From assembly GCF_049056525.1 (NCBI RefSeq), contig NZ_JBHUPT010000024.1:1-64000 (forward strand): a stretch of 64,000 bases of DNA. Reading direction: 5' to 3'. Source of the DNA: Leisingera coralii (GTDB lineage Bacteria; Pseudomonadota; Alphaproteobacteria; Rhodobacterales; Rhodobacteraceae). Positions 15,736-25,122 of the stretch are shown piece by piece. Position 1 is the first letter of the stretch; each line of letters starts with the position of its first letter. The translations under genes and the position numbers were made by a program. Below the pieces are notes generated by a model. It did not search any database. It saw only the letters and a list, made by a program, of their open reading frames with translations, and was not told the DNA's origin.

Positions 15736-16005
15736 ATGGCAGGCGGCTGGGCGCAGGACGGCGCGGTGAATGAGCAGATCGAAGCCTCGATCAATGATGA
15801 GCTTGCGCGGATGAAGGCGCAGAAACGCCCGGTGGGCGAAAGCCTCACCCATTGCGCCGAATGCGAGGAGCCGATCCCGGAGAAGCGCCGCGTTGCCATT
15901 CCCGGCGTCAAGCTCTGCATCGACTGCCAGCAGGAGCGCGACGGCGCGCATCAGGCGCGCGGCGGCATCAACCGGCGCGGCTCCAAGGACAGCCAGCTGA
16001 AATAA
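15736..16005 (+). CDS. DksA/TraR-type C4 zinc finger protein
   Basis: 89 residues with the TraR/DksA zinc-finger module: C-A-E-C and C-I-D-C separated by 17 residues (about residues 40-43 and 61-64), with the EPIPEKRR loop typical of the family. It lacks the long N-terminal coiled coil of full DksA, so it is of the short TraR-like class that can enter the RNA polymerase secondary channel. An N-terminal helix (VNEQIEASINDELARMKAQ) supplies the short coiled arm. AGGAGGAGG precedes the ATG. Converges with the methyltransferase gene. Confidence 0.87.
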   Translation: MAGGWAQDGAVNEQIEASINDELARMKAQKRPVGESLTHCAECEEPIPEKRRVAIPGVKLCIDCQQERDGAHQARGGINRRGSKDSQLK

Positions 16006-16022
16006 GCGCAGCCTGCCTCCGG

Positions 16023-17348
16023 TCAGGTCGGCTTGCCGTCCGGCACAGGGGCAGGAGCGGGTGCAAGGCCCTTGGGCGGGCAGTAGCGCAGCATGGGGAT
16101 CAGGCGGCCCAGCCAGCGCAGCATGCCGTGCTGTTCGATCCACAGCGCATAGGCGACATAGGTTGGGTCCTCGGACAGGTGCTTTTCCTCGGCTTTGGCA
16201 CGCAGGAAATAGATCCCGTTGATGCCCAGCAGCAGCAGGCAGTGGCGCAGTGCCTCGGCGGCGCCTTCAGTGGTGAAGAAGGGCACCGACAGCAGCCACC
16301 AGGAGATGTTCTTGAACAGATACGACGGGTGGCGGGTCCAGCGGTAGGGGCCGTTTGTGATGATGCCGCGGTGGGTCAGGTTGGAAAACCGGATGCCAAA
16401 GGAGGCATTGGCCCAGGCCCACAGCACCTTGGATGTGATGATGGCGGCGCCCCAAAGGAACACCCAGGCCCCCCAGCTGCCTCCGAACATGTCCAGCCAG
16501 CCGATGCCGTCATTGTACTCCAGATACTTGCGGCCGATGACGGAAAAGAACGGCACATACATCGCCAGGGTCACCACCCAGCCCCAGAACAGCGGGTTGC
16601 AGGAGCGGATGTGCGAATTGGTGAGCCGAAGGGTCAGAACATAGCCGATGCTGACAAAGGCCAGATCGACCCCCACCGCCAGCCGGCCGGTGTAGCTGAC
16701 AAAGGCGGGAAAGCTCTCCACCGCCGCGGTCAGCGGGGTTTTCAGCAGATAGGCGGCATTACCGCTGAAATAGACAAACATCAGCGGCAGAAAGAACCCC
16801 TTGATCAGCCAGCCGAAGCCGTAGTCCAGCAATGCTGCCCGGTCGGCCAGGGCCAGGCGGCCCAGAAACAGATTGCCCGCGTGGAAATAGCCGTCCTCCG
16901 GCGTGTCCATCCAATGATCGGCGGCGATGAAGTAGGGAACCGCCAGAGCCAGCAGCACCGGCAGGCAGGTGCGGCAAGCCTCCCAGAACGGCGCGTAGAA
17001 AGAGCGGTGGTACTCCGGAAACAGCCAATAGGCCGCGGCGATCACGGCCAGGGTGCCCCAGAGGCCAATCAGCTTCACCAGGATCCGGGGCCAGTTGATG
17101 CGCTGCCATTGCAGCGCTGCCGGCTGCCCAAGCCCGGCTGCCTTGTGGCGGTACACCCGCAGCACCAGGATTTCATGCGCCATCATCGGCAGCGCGGTGG
17201 CCAGCATCGCAATAATCCCGGCCTCGACCCGTCCGGTGCCGGTGCCCTGCATCAGGGCCAAAGCGGCAAAGTAGCCTGCAAGGCCGAGCAGCATGGTGAC
17301 CTGGCTGGTCGCTGAGGCTGGCGGGTCTGATCTGGGGCGTTCACTCAT
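16023..17348 (-). CDS. Polytopic membrane protein with isoprenylcysteine methyltransferase-like domain
   Basis: A 441-residue membrane protein with about nine or ten hydrophobic segments. The C-terminal 150 residues carry the ICMT/phospholipid methyltransferase signature: THRGIITNGPYRWTRHPSYL, then a helix pair and RAKAEEKHLSEDPTYVAY, where R-H-P and the E-E motif bind S-adenosylmethionine. The N-terminal 250 residues are an added membrane region that simple ICMT proteins lack. Substrate is unknown, more likely a lipid or quinone-like compound than a prenylated protein. The ATG at 17348 (MSERPRSDP) is chosen; a GTG 33 bases upstream is possible. Confidence 0.75.
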   Translation of the reverse strand: MSERPRSDPPASATSQVTMLLGLAGYFAALALMQGTGTGRVEAGIIAMLATALPMMAHEILVLRVYRHKAAGLGQPAALQWQRINWPRILVKLIGLWGTLAVIAAAYWLFPEYHRSFYAPFWEACRTCLPVLLALAVPYFIAADHWMDTPEDGYFHAGNLFLGRLALADRAALLDYGFGWLIKGFFLPLMFVYFSGNAAYLLKTPLTAAVESFPAFVSYTGRLAVGVDLAFVSIGYVLTLRLTNSHIRSCNPLFWGWVVTLAMYVPFFSVIGRKYLEYNDGIGWLDMFGGSWGAWVFLWGAAIITSKVLWAWANASFGIRFSNLTHRGIITNGPYRWTRHPSYLFKNISWWLLSVPFFTTEGAAEALRHCLLLLGINGIYFLRAKAEEKHLSEDPTYVAYALWIEQHGMLRWLGRLIPMLRYCPPKGLAPAPAPVPDGKPT

Positions 17349-17538
17349 TCTGCTCGAACCGGATGCATTTGCCGTTGCCACATGATGCTAGCCCGCGCCC
17401 GCGCGGTTTCATCTTTTTACTGCGGACTGCCTGCTATTGCGTGCCGGAGGGCAGTCCATTGAAATGAGTGCGGGCAGGGGGGCGCCTGATCCTGTCAAAG
17501 CCGGTGCGGCCCGGCATTCCGCCTAGGGGTACGGGCTT

Positions 17539-17763
17539 TCACCGCCTTCTGCGCCGCAGCCAGCGGCGGATAAGCTTTATGTCCATGGCGGCGACCAGCA
17601 CGCCAAGCGGGATCATCCAGAAGCCGAGGGCCGGCAGGAACCCGAATATCCCGCCCAAAATCAGCAGAATTCCCAGCAGCAGCCTCAGCCCGCGCGGCAC
17701 ATGAGCACGGACCCAGGCAAAGAAAGGACGGAAGCGCTCCCTGAGATTTCCTTTCCCGGTCAC
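17539..17763 (-). CDS. Small two-helix membrane protein
   Basis: 74 residues: basic N terminus, a hydrophobic hairpin (about residues 26-60, LLLGILLILGGIFGFLPALGFWMIPLGVLVAA) and an Arg-rich end (RRWLRRRRR). The Gly/Pro-rich turn between helices resembles the PGPGW-type small transmembrane proteins; function unknown. It begins with GTG directly abutting the TAA of the acetyltransferase, with AGGAC eight bases upstream inside that gene, so it is translationally coupled as the last gene of the pepF unit. Confidence 0.65.
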   Translation of the reverse strand: MTGKGNLRERFRPFFAWVRAHVPRGLRLLLGILLILGGIFGFLPALGFWMIPLGVLVAAMDIKLIRRWLRRRRR

Positions 17764-18246
17764 TTAGCGTCCTGCCGCCAGGGGCAGGCGCAGGATGTGC
17801 TGCGGGCCGGCGAGGCCGTGGGGGTAGATGCCGCCGGTATCGGCAAAGCCGCCCTTCAGGTAGCAGCGGACGGCGCCAGGGTTCTGCAGGTTGACCGTCA
17901 GCACCACCGCGCCGCGGTCCGGGTAATGGCTGGGCAGGTAGTCTTTCAGCGCTGCCACCGCCGCGGTGGCAAGGCCTTTACCCTGATCCTCCCGGCCGAT
18001 CATAAAGGCGCGCAGGCCCGGCTCATCCGCTTGGGCAAACTCATAGGTCTCATGATACAGCCGGTCGATCTTGAAGAAGCCGACCGCGCGGGCATCGTCG
18101 AGGATGGCGTGAAAATCCACGCCCTCCTCATTCTCTTCAAACGCCTGCGCCACAGTTCCGGAAAAACGGATCTGATCCGGTTCCACCTGGATGCGGGAAA
18201 CCAGATCAAATTCGTTGCGGGCCACCGGGTGCAAGGCGACCGGCAT
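17764..18246 (-). CDS. GNAT family N-acetyltransferase
   Basis: 160 residues. Motif A reads GREDQGKGLATAAVAAL with the CoA loop G-x-G; NLQNPGAVRCYLKGGF is the usual C-terminal motif with Asn and Tyr near the acetyl group. An N-terminal FDLVSRIQVEPDQIRFSG segment matches spermine/spermidine-type acetyltransferases in pattern, so a polyamine or small-amine substrate is possible but unproven. The ATG overlaps the pepF stop codon by one base (TGATG), which couples the two genes. Confidence 0.83.
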   Translation of the reverse strand: MPVALHPVARNEFDLVSRIQVEPDQIRFSGTVAQAFEENEEGVDFHAILDDARAVGFFKIDRLYHETYEFAQADEPGLRAFMIGREDQGKGLATAAVAALKDYLPSHYPDRGAVVLTVNLQNPGAVRCYLKGGFADTGGIYPHGLAGPQHILRLPLAAGR

Positions 18247-20066
18247 CAGTCTTCCATCACTTCCAGCTCGTCAATGAAGCCGGAAATCATGCTGAGGCCC
18301 TTGTCCCAGAACTTGGGGTCGGTGGCATCGAGGCCGAAGGGCGCCAGAAGCTCCTTGTGGTGCTTGGAGCCGCCTGCCTTGAGCATCTCGAAATACTTGT
18401 CCTCGAACCCTTCGCCGCCCTCGGAATAGACCGAGTAGAGCGCGTTCACCAGCCCGTCGCCAAAGGCATAGGCGTAAACGTAGAAGGGCGAATGCACAAA
18501 GTGCGGGATGTAGGCCCAAAAGGTCTCATAACCGTCCATGTACTCGAACGCTTCGCCCAGGCTTTCGGCCTGCACCGACATCCAGATGGCGTTGATGTCG
18601 TCCGGGGTCAGTTCGCCCTCGGTACGGGCGGCGTGCAGTTTGCATTCAAAATCATAAAAGGCGATCTGGCGCACGACCGTGTTGATCATGTCCTCGACCT
18701 TGCCCGCCAGCAGCACCTTGCGCTGCTCCTTGGTTTCGGCCTTGTCCAACATCTTGCGGAAGGTCAGCATCTCGCCGAACACCGACGCGGTTTCCGCCAG
18801 AGTCAGCGGGGTGGAGGACAGCATTTCGCCCTGTTCTGCGGCCAGCACCTGGTGCACGCCGTGGCCCAGCTCATGCGCCAGCGTCATCACGTCGCGCGGC
18901 TTGCCCAGATAGTTCAGCATCACATAGGGGTGGACGTTGGTGACAGTCGGGTGGGCAAAGGCGCCGGGCGCCTTGCCGGGCTTCACGCCGGCGTCGATCC
19001 AGCCGTCGGAGAAGAACGGCGCGGCGATTTCGCCCATGCGGGGATCGAAGGCTTTATAGGCCTCCATCACCGTCTTTTCAGCCTCGTCCCAGCTGATGGT
19101 GCGGGTGTCTTCCAGCGGCAAGGGCGCGTTGCGGTCCCAGACCTGCATGACGTCGAGGCCGAGCCATTTGCGCTTCAGCTCGTAATAGCGGTGGCTCAGC
19201 TTAGGGTAGGCGGCAACCACCGCCTCGCGCAGCGCCTCGACCACCTCAGGCTCCACGTCGTTGGAGAGGTGGCGCCCCATCTGTGCGCTGGGCATGCCGC
19301 GCCAGCGGTCGATGATTTCCTTTTCCTTGGCTTGCGTGTTGTGGACGCGGGCAAAGGTCTTGATGTTCTCGCCGAACACGCGGGCCAGTTCGCGGGCCGC
19401 AGCCTCGCGCTTGCTGCGGTCCTGTTCGGTCAGCAGGTTCAGGGTGCCTTCGATGTTCAGCTCTTCGCCGTTCACGGTGAAGGTGAGACCGGCGATGGTC
19501 TCGTCAAACAGCTTTTCCCAGCCGTCGCCAACGATGCCGAGGTCGTGCATGAATTTCTCCAGCTCATCGGACAACTGGTAGGGCTTCATCGCGCGGATGC
19601 GGCGGAAGACGCTCTCATAACGCCCCAGTTCCGCGTTGGCGGCCAGATGCGCGTCCATCACGCTGTCTTCGATCCGGTTCAGTTCCAGCGTGAAGAACAC
19701 CAGCGGGGTGGTGGCGATGGTCACCTTCTCCTGGCAGTCCGACAGGAAGGCGGCGCGGTCCGCGTCGGTGGTCAGCTGGTAATAGCGCAGGCCCGCAAAG
19801 GACATGATCCGGCCGGCAATATTGTTGATCTTCTCGTTGCGCTGCACGCATTCCAGCAGCCCGTCTGCATCCAGCTCCGCCAGCTTGCCCTCGTAATCGG
19901 CGGCAAAGGCGGCGCATTCCTGCTGCAGCCAGTCCAGATCGCGGGCCAGTTCGGGGGCGTCCTCGGAGGTGTAGAGGTCGCTGAGGTCCCATTCCGGCAG
20001 GTTGCCGAGGCCGCCGGAGCCGGCTGTGGCGTTTGCGTCGCGGACGGGGAAGGGAAGCTGGAACAT
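18246..20066 (-). CDS. pepF: Oligoendopeptidase F, M3B metallopeptidase
   Basis: Cytoplasmic zinc peptidase that trims short oligopeptides. The 606 residues include the zinc site HELGH (about residue 400, in TLAHELGHGVHQ) with the third ligand Glu in LAETASVFGEML about 25 residues later. The C-terminal HFVHSPFYVYAYAFGD block, with His and Tyr of the substrate pocket, is intact. AGGAGC eight bases before the ATG at 20066 decides the start over an ATG 15 bases upstream. First gene of a three-gene unit with an acetyltransferase and a small membrane protein. Confidence 0.93.
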   Translation of the reverse strand: MFQLPFPVRDANATAGSGGLGNLPEWDLSDLYTSEDAPELARDLDWLQQECAAFAADYEGKLAELDADGLLECVQRNEKINNIAGRIMSFAGLRYYQLTTDADRAAFLSDCQEKVTIATTPLVFFTLELNRIEDSVMDAHLAANAELGRYESVFRRIRAMKPYQLSDELEKFMHDLGIVGDGWEKLFDETIAGLTFTVNGEELNIEGTLNLLTEQDRSKREAAARELARVFGENIKTFARVHNTQAKEKEIIDRWRGMPSAQMGRHLSNDVEPEVVEALREAVVAAYPKLSHRYYELKRKWLGLDVMQVWDRNAPLPLEDTRTISWDEAEKTVMEAYKAFDPRMGEIAAPFFSDGWIDAGVKPGKAPGAFAHPTVTNVHPYVMLNYLGKPRDVMTLAHELGHGVHQVLAAEQGEMLSSTPLTLAETASVFGEMLTFRKMLDKAETKEQRKVLLAGKVEDMINTVVRQIAFYDFECKLHAARTEGELTPDDINAIWMSVQAESLGEAFEYMDGYETFWAYIPHFVHSPFYVYAYAFGDGLVNALYSVYSEGGEGFEDKYFEMLKAGGSKHHKELLAPFGLDATDPKFWDKGLSMISGFIDELEVMED

Positions 20067-20225
20067 GGGGGCTCCTGTCATGAGAAATGCATTGCCCCAA
20101 CATCTAAGCGGCGGCTTGCGGGATCACAAGCAGCGGGGCGCGGATCAGCGGGGGAGAATGGCAGAGGCGGGTAACGGCCGGGTAAAAGGGGCGTGCGTTG
20201 CACAGACAACGGGGGGCTGCGGGGG

Positions 20226-21188
20226 TCAGCCGCCGTACTGCTCGAACAGGCGGCACATGCGGGAAAACACATGGGCGCGGATTTCCGGGGTTTCCATCAT
20301 CACCTCGTGCTGGCCGCCCTTGATCAGGTCCAGCTCGCCGCCGGGCCAGCGGTCCATGCGGTCGTGGATCGCTTGCGTGTTGACGATCTGCTCCTCCGAG
20401 CCGAGGAAAGTGATGCAGGGCAGGGCGGGGGAGGACTGCTGCGCCAGCCAGGCGCATTCCTCCAGGCTGACCCGCAGCCATTGGATGGTGGGGCCGCCAA
20501 GCGCCAGCTCGGGCTGCGCCGTCAGCTGGGCGTGCATCATCCGGTACATCTCCGGATCGGTGGTCAGCGTGTTGCCCTCAAACGGGGTGATCTGGACATA
20601 TTGCTCCAGCGCGGTGGTCGGCAGCAGCCGCTCCTGCAGGCGCAGATAGGGGGCGACGCCGTTGAGGACGCGGACAATGGGGCGCATCAGCGGCGGAATC
20701 TGGATGCCCCACATCGGCCCGGTAAAGCAGCAGGCGTTGACGTCCAGCCCCTCGATCAGGGCGCGCAGGCCGATGGCGCCGCCCATGGAATGGCCGACCA
20801 GGAACCAGGGGCGGGGCAGCTCCAGCTGTTCCGCCAGCCCGGTGAGCGCCCGCACATCTGTCTGAAATTCGGTGAAATGACCGACATGGCCGAGGCGGCG
20901 TTCGGCCAGCATCCGCCCGGCCAGCCCCTGGCCGCGCCAGTCGACGGTAAGGGTGGCAAATCCGCGGGCGGCAAACTCCGCCGCGGTCAGCCCGTATTTC
21001 TCGATATACTCGGTGCGCCCGGGGAACAGCAGGACCGTGCCCTTCGCCGCCCCCTCGGGACGCCAATGGCCTGCACGGATGCGCAGGCCGTCAGATATGT
21101 GGACCCAATGGGCTGCACAGTCCGCAGGCCCCTGCGCGATCTCCGCAAACAGGGGCGCCGGCTGCGGCTCCACCGGGGCGCCGTCCAT
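20226..21188 (-). CDS. Alpha/beta hydrolase, lysophospholipase L2-like
   Basis: 320 residues with the serine hydrolase fold of the PldB/monoglyceride lipase group: oxyanion region LLFPGRTEYIEKYG, TVDWRGQGLAGR, nucleophile Ser in GHSMGG (about residue 138), and a late GGQHEVMMETPEIR carrying the catalytic His (about residue 295). No signal peptide, so it acts in the cytoplasm or on the inner leaflet. The ATG overlaps the TGA of the SCP2 protein, a lipid-binding protein, suggesting that lipid handling links the pair. Confidence 0.86.
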   Translation of the reverse strand: MDGAPVEPQPAPLFAEIAQGPADCAAHWVHISDGLRIRAGHWRPEGAAKGTVLLFPGRTEYIEKYGLTAAEFAARGFATLTVDWRGQGLAGRMLAERRLGHVGHFTEFQTDVRALTGLAEQLELPRPWFLVGHSMGGAIGLRALIEGLDVNACCFTGPMWGIQIPPLMRPIVRVLNGVAPYLRLQERLLPTTALEQYVQITPFEGNTLTTDPEMYRMMHAQLTAQPELALGGPTIQWLRVSLEECAWLAQQSSPALPCITFLGSEEQIVNTQAIHDRMDRWPGGELDLIKGGQHEVMMETPEIRAHVFSRMCRLFEQYGG

Positions 21189-21478
21189 CAGGCGAGGGCC
21201 GAGGCCAGCTTCATCGCGGCACCCATGTCGCCGTCGATGGTCAGCTTGCCGGACATGAAGGCGGCGGTCGGGTTCAGTTCGCCCTCCAGGATCGACTGGA
21301 AAGTATCGGCATCCGCGGTCATGGTCACATCCGCCTCTTCGTCGCCGACACGGGCGCCGGCGCCGTCCAGCATGATGGCGCCCAGGTCTTCGATCTGGAA
21401 CTTGGCGGTGGAATCGAATTCACCCGCGTCCAGCTTGCCGTTCAGGGCTTCTGCTGCCTGTTCAAGGGTAACGCTCAT
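21188..21478 (-). CDS. SCP2 sterol-binding domain protein
   Basis: 96 residues covering a whole SCP2 domain: an N-terminal helix (LEQAAEALNGKL), beta strands around FQIEDLGAIMLDG and EADVTMTADADTF, and the closing helix after KLTIDGDMGAAMKL. Such domains bind fatty acyl-CoA or other lipids in a hydrophobic tunnel. GAGG lies eight bases upstream of the ATG. First gene of a two-gene unit with the lysophospholipase-like hydrolase. Confidence 0.88.
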   Translation of the reverse strand: MSVTLEQAAEALNGKLDAGEFDSTAKFQIEDLGAIMLDGAGARVGDEEADVTMTADADTFQSILEGELNPTAAFMSGKLTIDGDMGAAMKLASALA

Positions 21479-21578
21479 ATCGGTCCTCAATCTGTTTGGC
21501 GCGCTTATAGCACAAACCTGTGAAGCATGTGCATCCAATACTGGAAAATGCAGCGCGCGGGATTACACTGGAGGCATC

Positions 21579-22145
21579 ATGCGGACAAATTTCCCAAAGC
21601 TCAAAGCTATCGTGGCGGCAACGGCGGCCGCAGCCGCGCTGTCTCTGCCTGGCCAGGGGCTTGCGCAGGGCCTGTCGGCGGATGTGCTGCTGCAGGACCT
21701 CGCGATGGCCGAAGCATCGGAGGCTGCGGCAATTGACCGCGAGCTGCAGGCGCTGTGGGCCAAGAGCGGCTCGCCGTCGATGGATCTGCTGCTGCGGCGC
21801 GGCACCGATGCAATGGAGCGCGGCGATTTGCAGCAGGCGGCAGAGCATCTGACGGCGCTGACCGACCACGCGCCGGAGTTCGCCCGCGGCTGGTATGAGC
21901 GCGCGCGGGTGTATTTCGCGCTTGGCCTCTACGGGCCGTCGGTGGCCGACCTGGAGCGGGCGCTGGCCTTGAACCCTAAGGATTACAACGCCATCTATGC
22001 GCTGGGCGCGCTGTTCGAACAGTTCCGCGAGCCTGAGCGTGCCTATCAGGCCTACCAGCGCGCCAAGGCTATACATCCGCACCATGAGGAAGTAAGCAGC
22101 GCCCTCGAACGTCTGAAGCTCTCTGTCGAGGGCAGGGAACTCTAA
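21579..22145 (+). CDS. Exported tetratricopeptide repeat protein
   Basis: 188 residues: signal peptide to about residue 29 (cleavage near GLAQ-G), a helical linker, then three TPR units between about residues 70 and 175 (LLRRGTDAMERGDLQQAAEHL; ARGWYERARVYFALGLYGPSVADL; YNAIYALGALFEQFREPERAY). It is predicted periplasmic and to scaffold protein contacts; partner unknown. GGAGG precedes the ATG. The helicase gene starts 28 bases after its stop, so they may share a transcript although their products are in different compartments. Confidence 0.85.
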   Translation: MRTNFPKLKAIVAATAAAAALSLPGQGLAQGLSADVLLQDLAMAEASEAAAIDRELQALWAKSGSPSMDLLLRRGTDAMERGDLQQAAEHLTALTDHAPEFARGWYERARVYFALGLYGPSVADLERALALNPKDYNAIYALGALFEQFREPERAYQAYQRAKAIHPHHEEVSSALERLKLSVEGREL

Positions 22146-22172
22146 GCCCTTTCGGGGGCGGGGGCTGAAGCA

Positions 22173-25115
22173 ATGGCAAGCGCATCGCGGATCGTGGCCG
22201 TCCTGGGCCCGACCAACACCGGCAAAACCCATTACGCCATCGAACGCATGCTCGGCTACCGCACCGGGGTGATGGGATTCCCGCTGCGCCTGCTGGCGCG
22301 CGAGGTCTATGACAAGGTGGTTGCCGCCCGCGGGCCCTCGGTGGTGGCGCTGGTCACCGGCGAGGAGCGGATCGTGCCGCCGCGGGCGCAGTACTGGATC
22401 TGCACGGTGGAGGCGATGCCCGAGGGTATGGGCTGCGACTTCCTGGCGGTGGATGAGATCCAGCTCTGCGCTGACCCGGAGCGCGGCCATGTCTTCACCG
22501 ACCGGCTGCTGCGCGCCCGCGGCACGCTGGAGACGCTGTTCCTGGGCGCCGACACCATGCGCGGGCCGATTTCGGCACTGGTTCCCGGTGTAGAGTTTGT
22601 CCGCCGCGAACGGATGTCCGATCTGGTCTATGCGGGTTCGAAAAAGATAAGCCGAATGCCGCCTCGCACCGCAATCGTCGGGTTCTCGGTTGATAATGTC
22701 TATGCGATCGCCGAGCTGATCCGACGCCAGAAGGGCGGTGCGGCAGTGGTGATGGGGGCGCTCAGCCCGCGAACCCGCAACGCGCAGGTGGCGCTCTACC
22801 AGAATGGCGAGGTCGACTATCTGGTTGCCACCGATGCCATCGGCATGGGGCTCAACCTCGATATCGACCATGTGGCGTTTTCCTCCACTACCAAGTTCGA
22901 CGGCCGCCGGATGCGCCCGCTGGCGCCCAATGAGCTGGCGCAGATCGCAGGCCGCGCGGGCCGCGGCATGAGCCACGGCACCTTCGGCGTCACCGGCGAT
23001 GCCCGGCCGCTGGACGAGGGCACCGCCTCGGCGATCATGAACCACCAGTTCACGCCGCTGAAGAAACTGAACTGGCGCTCTGCCGACCTGCAGTTCGGCA
23101 CCGTCGAGGCGCTGATCAACTCGCTCGAATCAAGCCCCTCGAATGAGCACCTGACCAAGGCGCGCGAGGCCGACGATCTGGGCGCGCTGAAAATGCTGTC
23201 GCGGGAATCCGCCATCATTGCCCGCACCACCAATGCGCAATCGGTGAAATTGTTGTGGGATGTTTGCCGTATTCCCGACTTTCGCGGCATCAGCCATGCG
23301 GAACATTCTTCGCTTCTGGGCGTTATTTTTGAGCATCTGCATGGCGGCGGCGTGGTGCCGGACGACTGGATGGCTCGCCAGATCAAGCGGATTGACCGGA
23401 CCGACGGCAACATCGATACCCTGTCCAAACGTCTGGCATTTATCCGGACGTGGACATATGTCGCGCAGCGGAATGGCTGGCTGCGTGACGAAAGCCATTG
23501 GCGCGGGGAGACGCGCGCTGTAGAAGACAGGTTGTCAGACGCGCTGCACGAGCGCTTGACTCAGCGATTTGTGGACCGGCGCACATCCGTGCTTCTGCGC
23601 CGGCTCAAACAGAAGGAGGCCCTTTTGGCCGAAGTGAATGACAAGGGTGAAGTGACGGTCGAAGGCGAATTCGTCGGCCGTCTGGAAGGGTTCCGGTTCA
23701 GCCCGGACAAAGGTGCACAGGGTGCCGAGGCAAAAGCCTTGAAAGCGGCCTCGCTGCAGGCTTTGGCGCCGCAATTCCATCTGCGTGCGGACCGGTTCTA
23801 CAACGCGCCCGATACCGAGATCGATTTTACCGAGCAAGGCGGCCTGATGTGGGGCGGCGATGCGGTGGGCAAGCTGGTGGCCGGCGCGGACGCGCTGAGC
23901 CCGCAGATCGAGGTGTTCGTCGATGACGCCGCCGGGCCGGATGTGGCCCAGAAGGTGGAGCGCCGCCTGCTGCATTTCATCACCCGCAAGATCAACGCGC
24001 TGTTCGAGCCGCTACTGAACCTGCAGAAGGACGAAGAGCTGACCGGCCTGGCGCGCGGTTTTGCCTTCCGCATGGTCGAAAACCTCGGCGTGCTGCCGCG
24101 TGCAGGCGTTGCGCAGGAGGTCAAGGAGCTGGATCAGGACGCCCGCGGCGCGCTGCGCAAGCATGGCATCCGGTTCGGCCAGTTCACCATCTTCATGCCG
24201 CTGCTGCTGAAGCCCGCGCCGACCCGTCTGCGCCTGGTGCTGTGGTCGCTGGCCAACGGTCTGCAGGACTTCCCCGAGGCGCCGCCCCCGGGCCTGGTCA
24301 CCGTGCCGTCGATCAAGGACGCGCCCGAGGGCTATGACACCATGTGCGGCTACCGTGCCGCCGGCGAGCGGATGATCCGCATCGACATGCTGGAGCGCCT
24401 GGCCGATATGCTGCGCGCCGAAGACAGCCGCGGCGGCTTTGAAGCCAAGGCCGACATGCTGTCGATCACCGGCATGACGCTGGAGCAGTTCGCCGACCTG
24501 ATGCAGGGCCTGGGCTACAAGGCCGAGAAGGGCGAGCGCCAGAAGGTCAAGCCGGTGGATGCCGTTGTCACCGAAACCGGCACCCCGTCCGAAGACAAGC
24601 CGGTGATGGATGCCGCTGCAGAGGTAGAGAACACGCCCGCTGCCGCACCGGCCGGGGACGGCGAAGCCGCACCTGCAGACGTGCCCGCAGGCACCGAAGC
24701 GATTGAGGATGCAGGTGTTGCTCCAATCGGCGAAGAGCCGGCCGAGCCGGCGGCAGAGGCGCCGGTTGCGGAAACCGCTTCGGATGAAACCCCGGTTGGC
24801 GAAGCTGCCGATGCCGCGGTGGACGAACCCGAAATGGAGGTCTTCTATACCTTCACCTGGGGCGGCAACCGGGGCGGACGCCAGGGCGGCCAGCGCCAGC
24901 AGAGCCGCCGTCCGCAGGGCGAGGGCAAACCCGGCGGCAAGGGCAAGCCCCGCGGCGGCGAGGGCGGAGGCCGCGGCAAGCCGGGCCGCAAGGGCGGTCC
25001 GCGCCAGGACAAGGGCGCCAAGACCTATTCCTCGCGTCCCGCCAAGAAGGAAAAGCAGATCGACCCGGACAACCCCTTTGCCGCTGCGCTGATGGGGCTG
25101 AAACAGGGCGACTGA
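22173..25115 (+). CDS. Suv3-type ATP-dependent RNA helicase with low-complexity tail
   Basis: 980 residues related to the mitochondrial degradosome helicase Suv3. Visible motifs: Walker A GPTNTGKTHYA (about residue 12), DEIQ as the Walker B/DExx motif, TDAIGMGLNLDI and QIAGRAGRG (motif VI) within the first 275 residues. The middle resembles the Suv3 C-terminal helical domain. From about residue 805 the sequence becomes Ala/Glu/Pro-rich and acidic, and the last 90 residues are Gly/Arg/Lys-rich (RPQGEGKPGGKGKPRGGEGG), a likely RNA-binding tail. Probably acts in RNA decay. hslR begins eight bases downstream. Confidence 0.88.
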   Translation: MASASRIVAVLGPTNTGKTHYAIERMLGYRTGVMGFPLRLLAREVYDKVVAARGPSVVALVTGEERIVPPRAQYWICTVEAMPEGMGCDFLAVDEIQLCADPERGHVFTDRLLRARGTLETLFLGADTMRGPISALVPGVEFVRRERMSDLVYAGSKKISRMPPRTAIVGFSVDNVYAIAELIRRQKGGAAVVMGALSPRTRNAQVALYQNGEVDYLVATDAIGMGLNLDIDHVAFSSTTKFDGRRMRPLAPNELAQIAGRAGRGMSHGTFGVTGDARPLDEGTASAIMNHQFTPLKKLNWRSADLQFGTVEALINSLESSPSNEHLTKAREADDLGALKMLSRESAIIARTTNAQSVKLLWDVCRIPDFRGISHAEHSSLLGVIFEHLHGGGVVPDDWMARQIKRIDRTDGNIDTLSKRLAFIRTWTYVAQRNGWLRDESHWRGETRAVEDRLSDALHERLTQRFVDRRTSVLLRRLKQKEALLAEVNDKGEVTVEGEFVGRLEGFRFSPDKGAQGAEAKALKAASLQALAPQFHLRADRFYNAPDTEIDFTEQGGLMWGGDAVGKLVAGADALSPQIEVFVDDAAGPDVAQKVERRLLHFITRKINALFEPLLNLQKDEELTGLARGFAFRMVENLGVLPRAGVAQEVKELDQDARGALRKHGIRFGQFTIFMPLLLKPAPTRLRLVLWSLANGLQDFPEAPPPGLVTVPSIKDAPEGYDTMCGYRAAGERMIRIDMLERLADMLRAEDSRGGFEAKADMLSITGMTLEQFADLMQGLGYKAEKGERQKVKPVDAVVTETGTPSEDKPVMDAAAEVENTPAAAPAGDGEAAPADVPAGTEAIEDAGVAPIGEEPAEPAAEAPVAETASDETPVGEAADAAVDEPEMEVFYTFTWGGNRGGRQGGQRQQSRRPQGEGKPGGKGKPRGGEGGGRGKPGRKGGPRQDKGAKTYSSRPAKKEKQIDPDNPFAAALMGLKQGD

Positions 25116-25122
25116 CCCGGCC

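Noticed and set aside
18357..20174. 605-codon open frame on the plus strand opposite pepF
   Set aside because: It is fully antisense to a gene with all M3B motifs, has no family resemblance, and exists because high GC suppresses stop codons.
21479..23045. 527-codon minus-strand frame over the TPR and helicase genes
   Set aside because: Composition (His/Arg/Gln-rich) is typical of antisense frames and both plus-strand genes have clear motifs.
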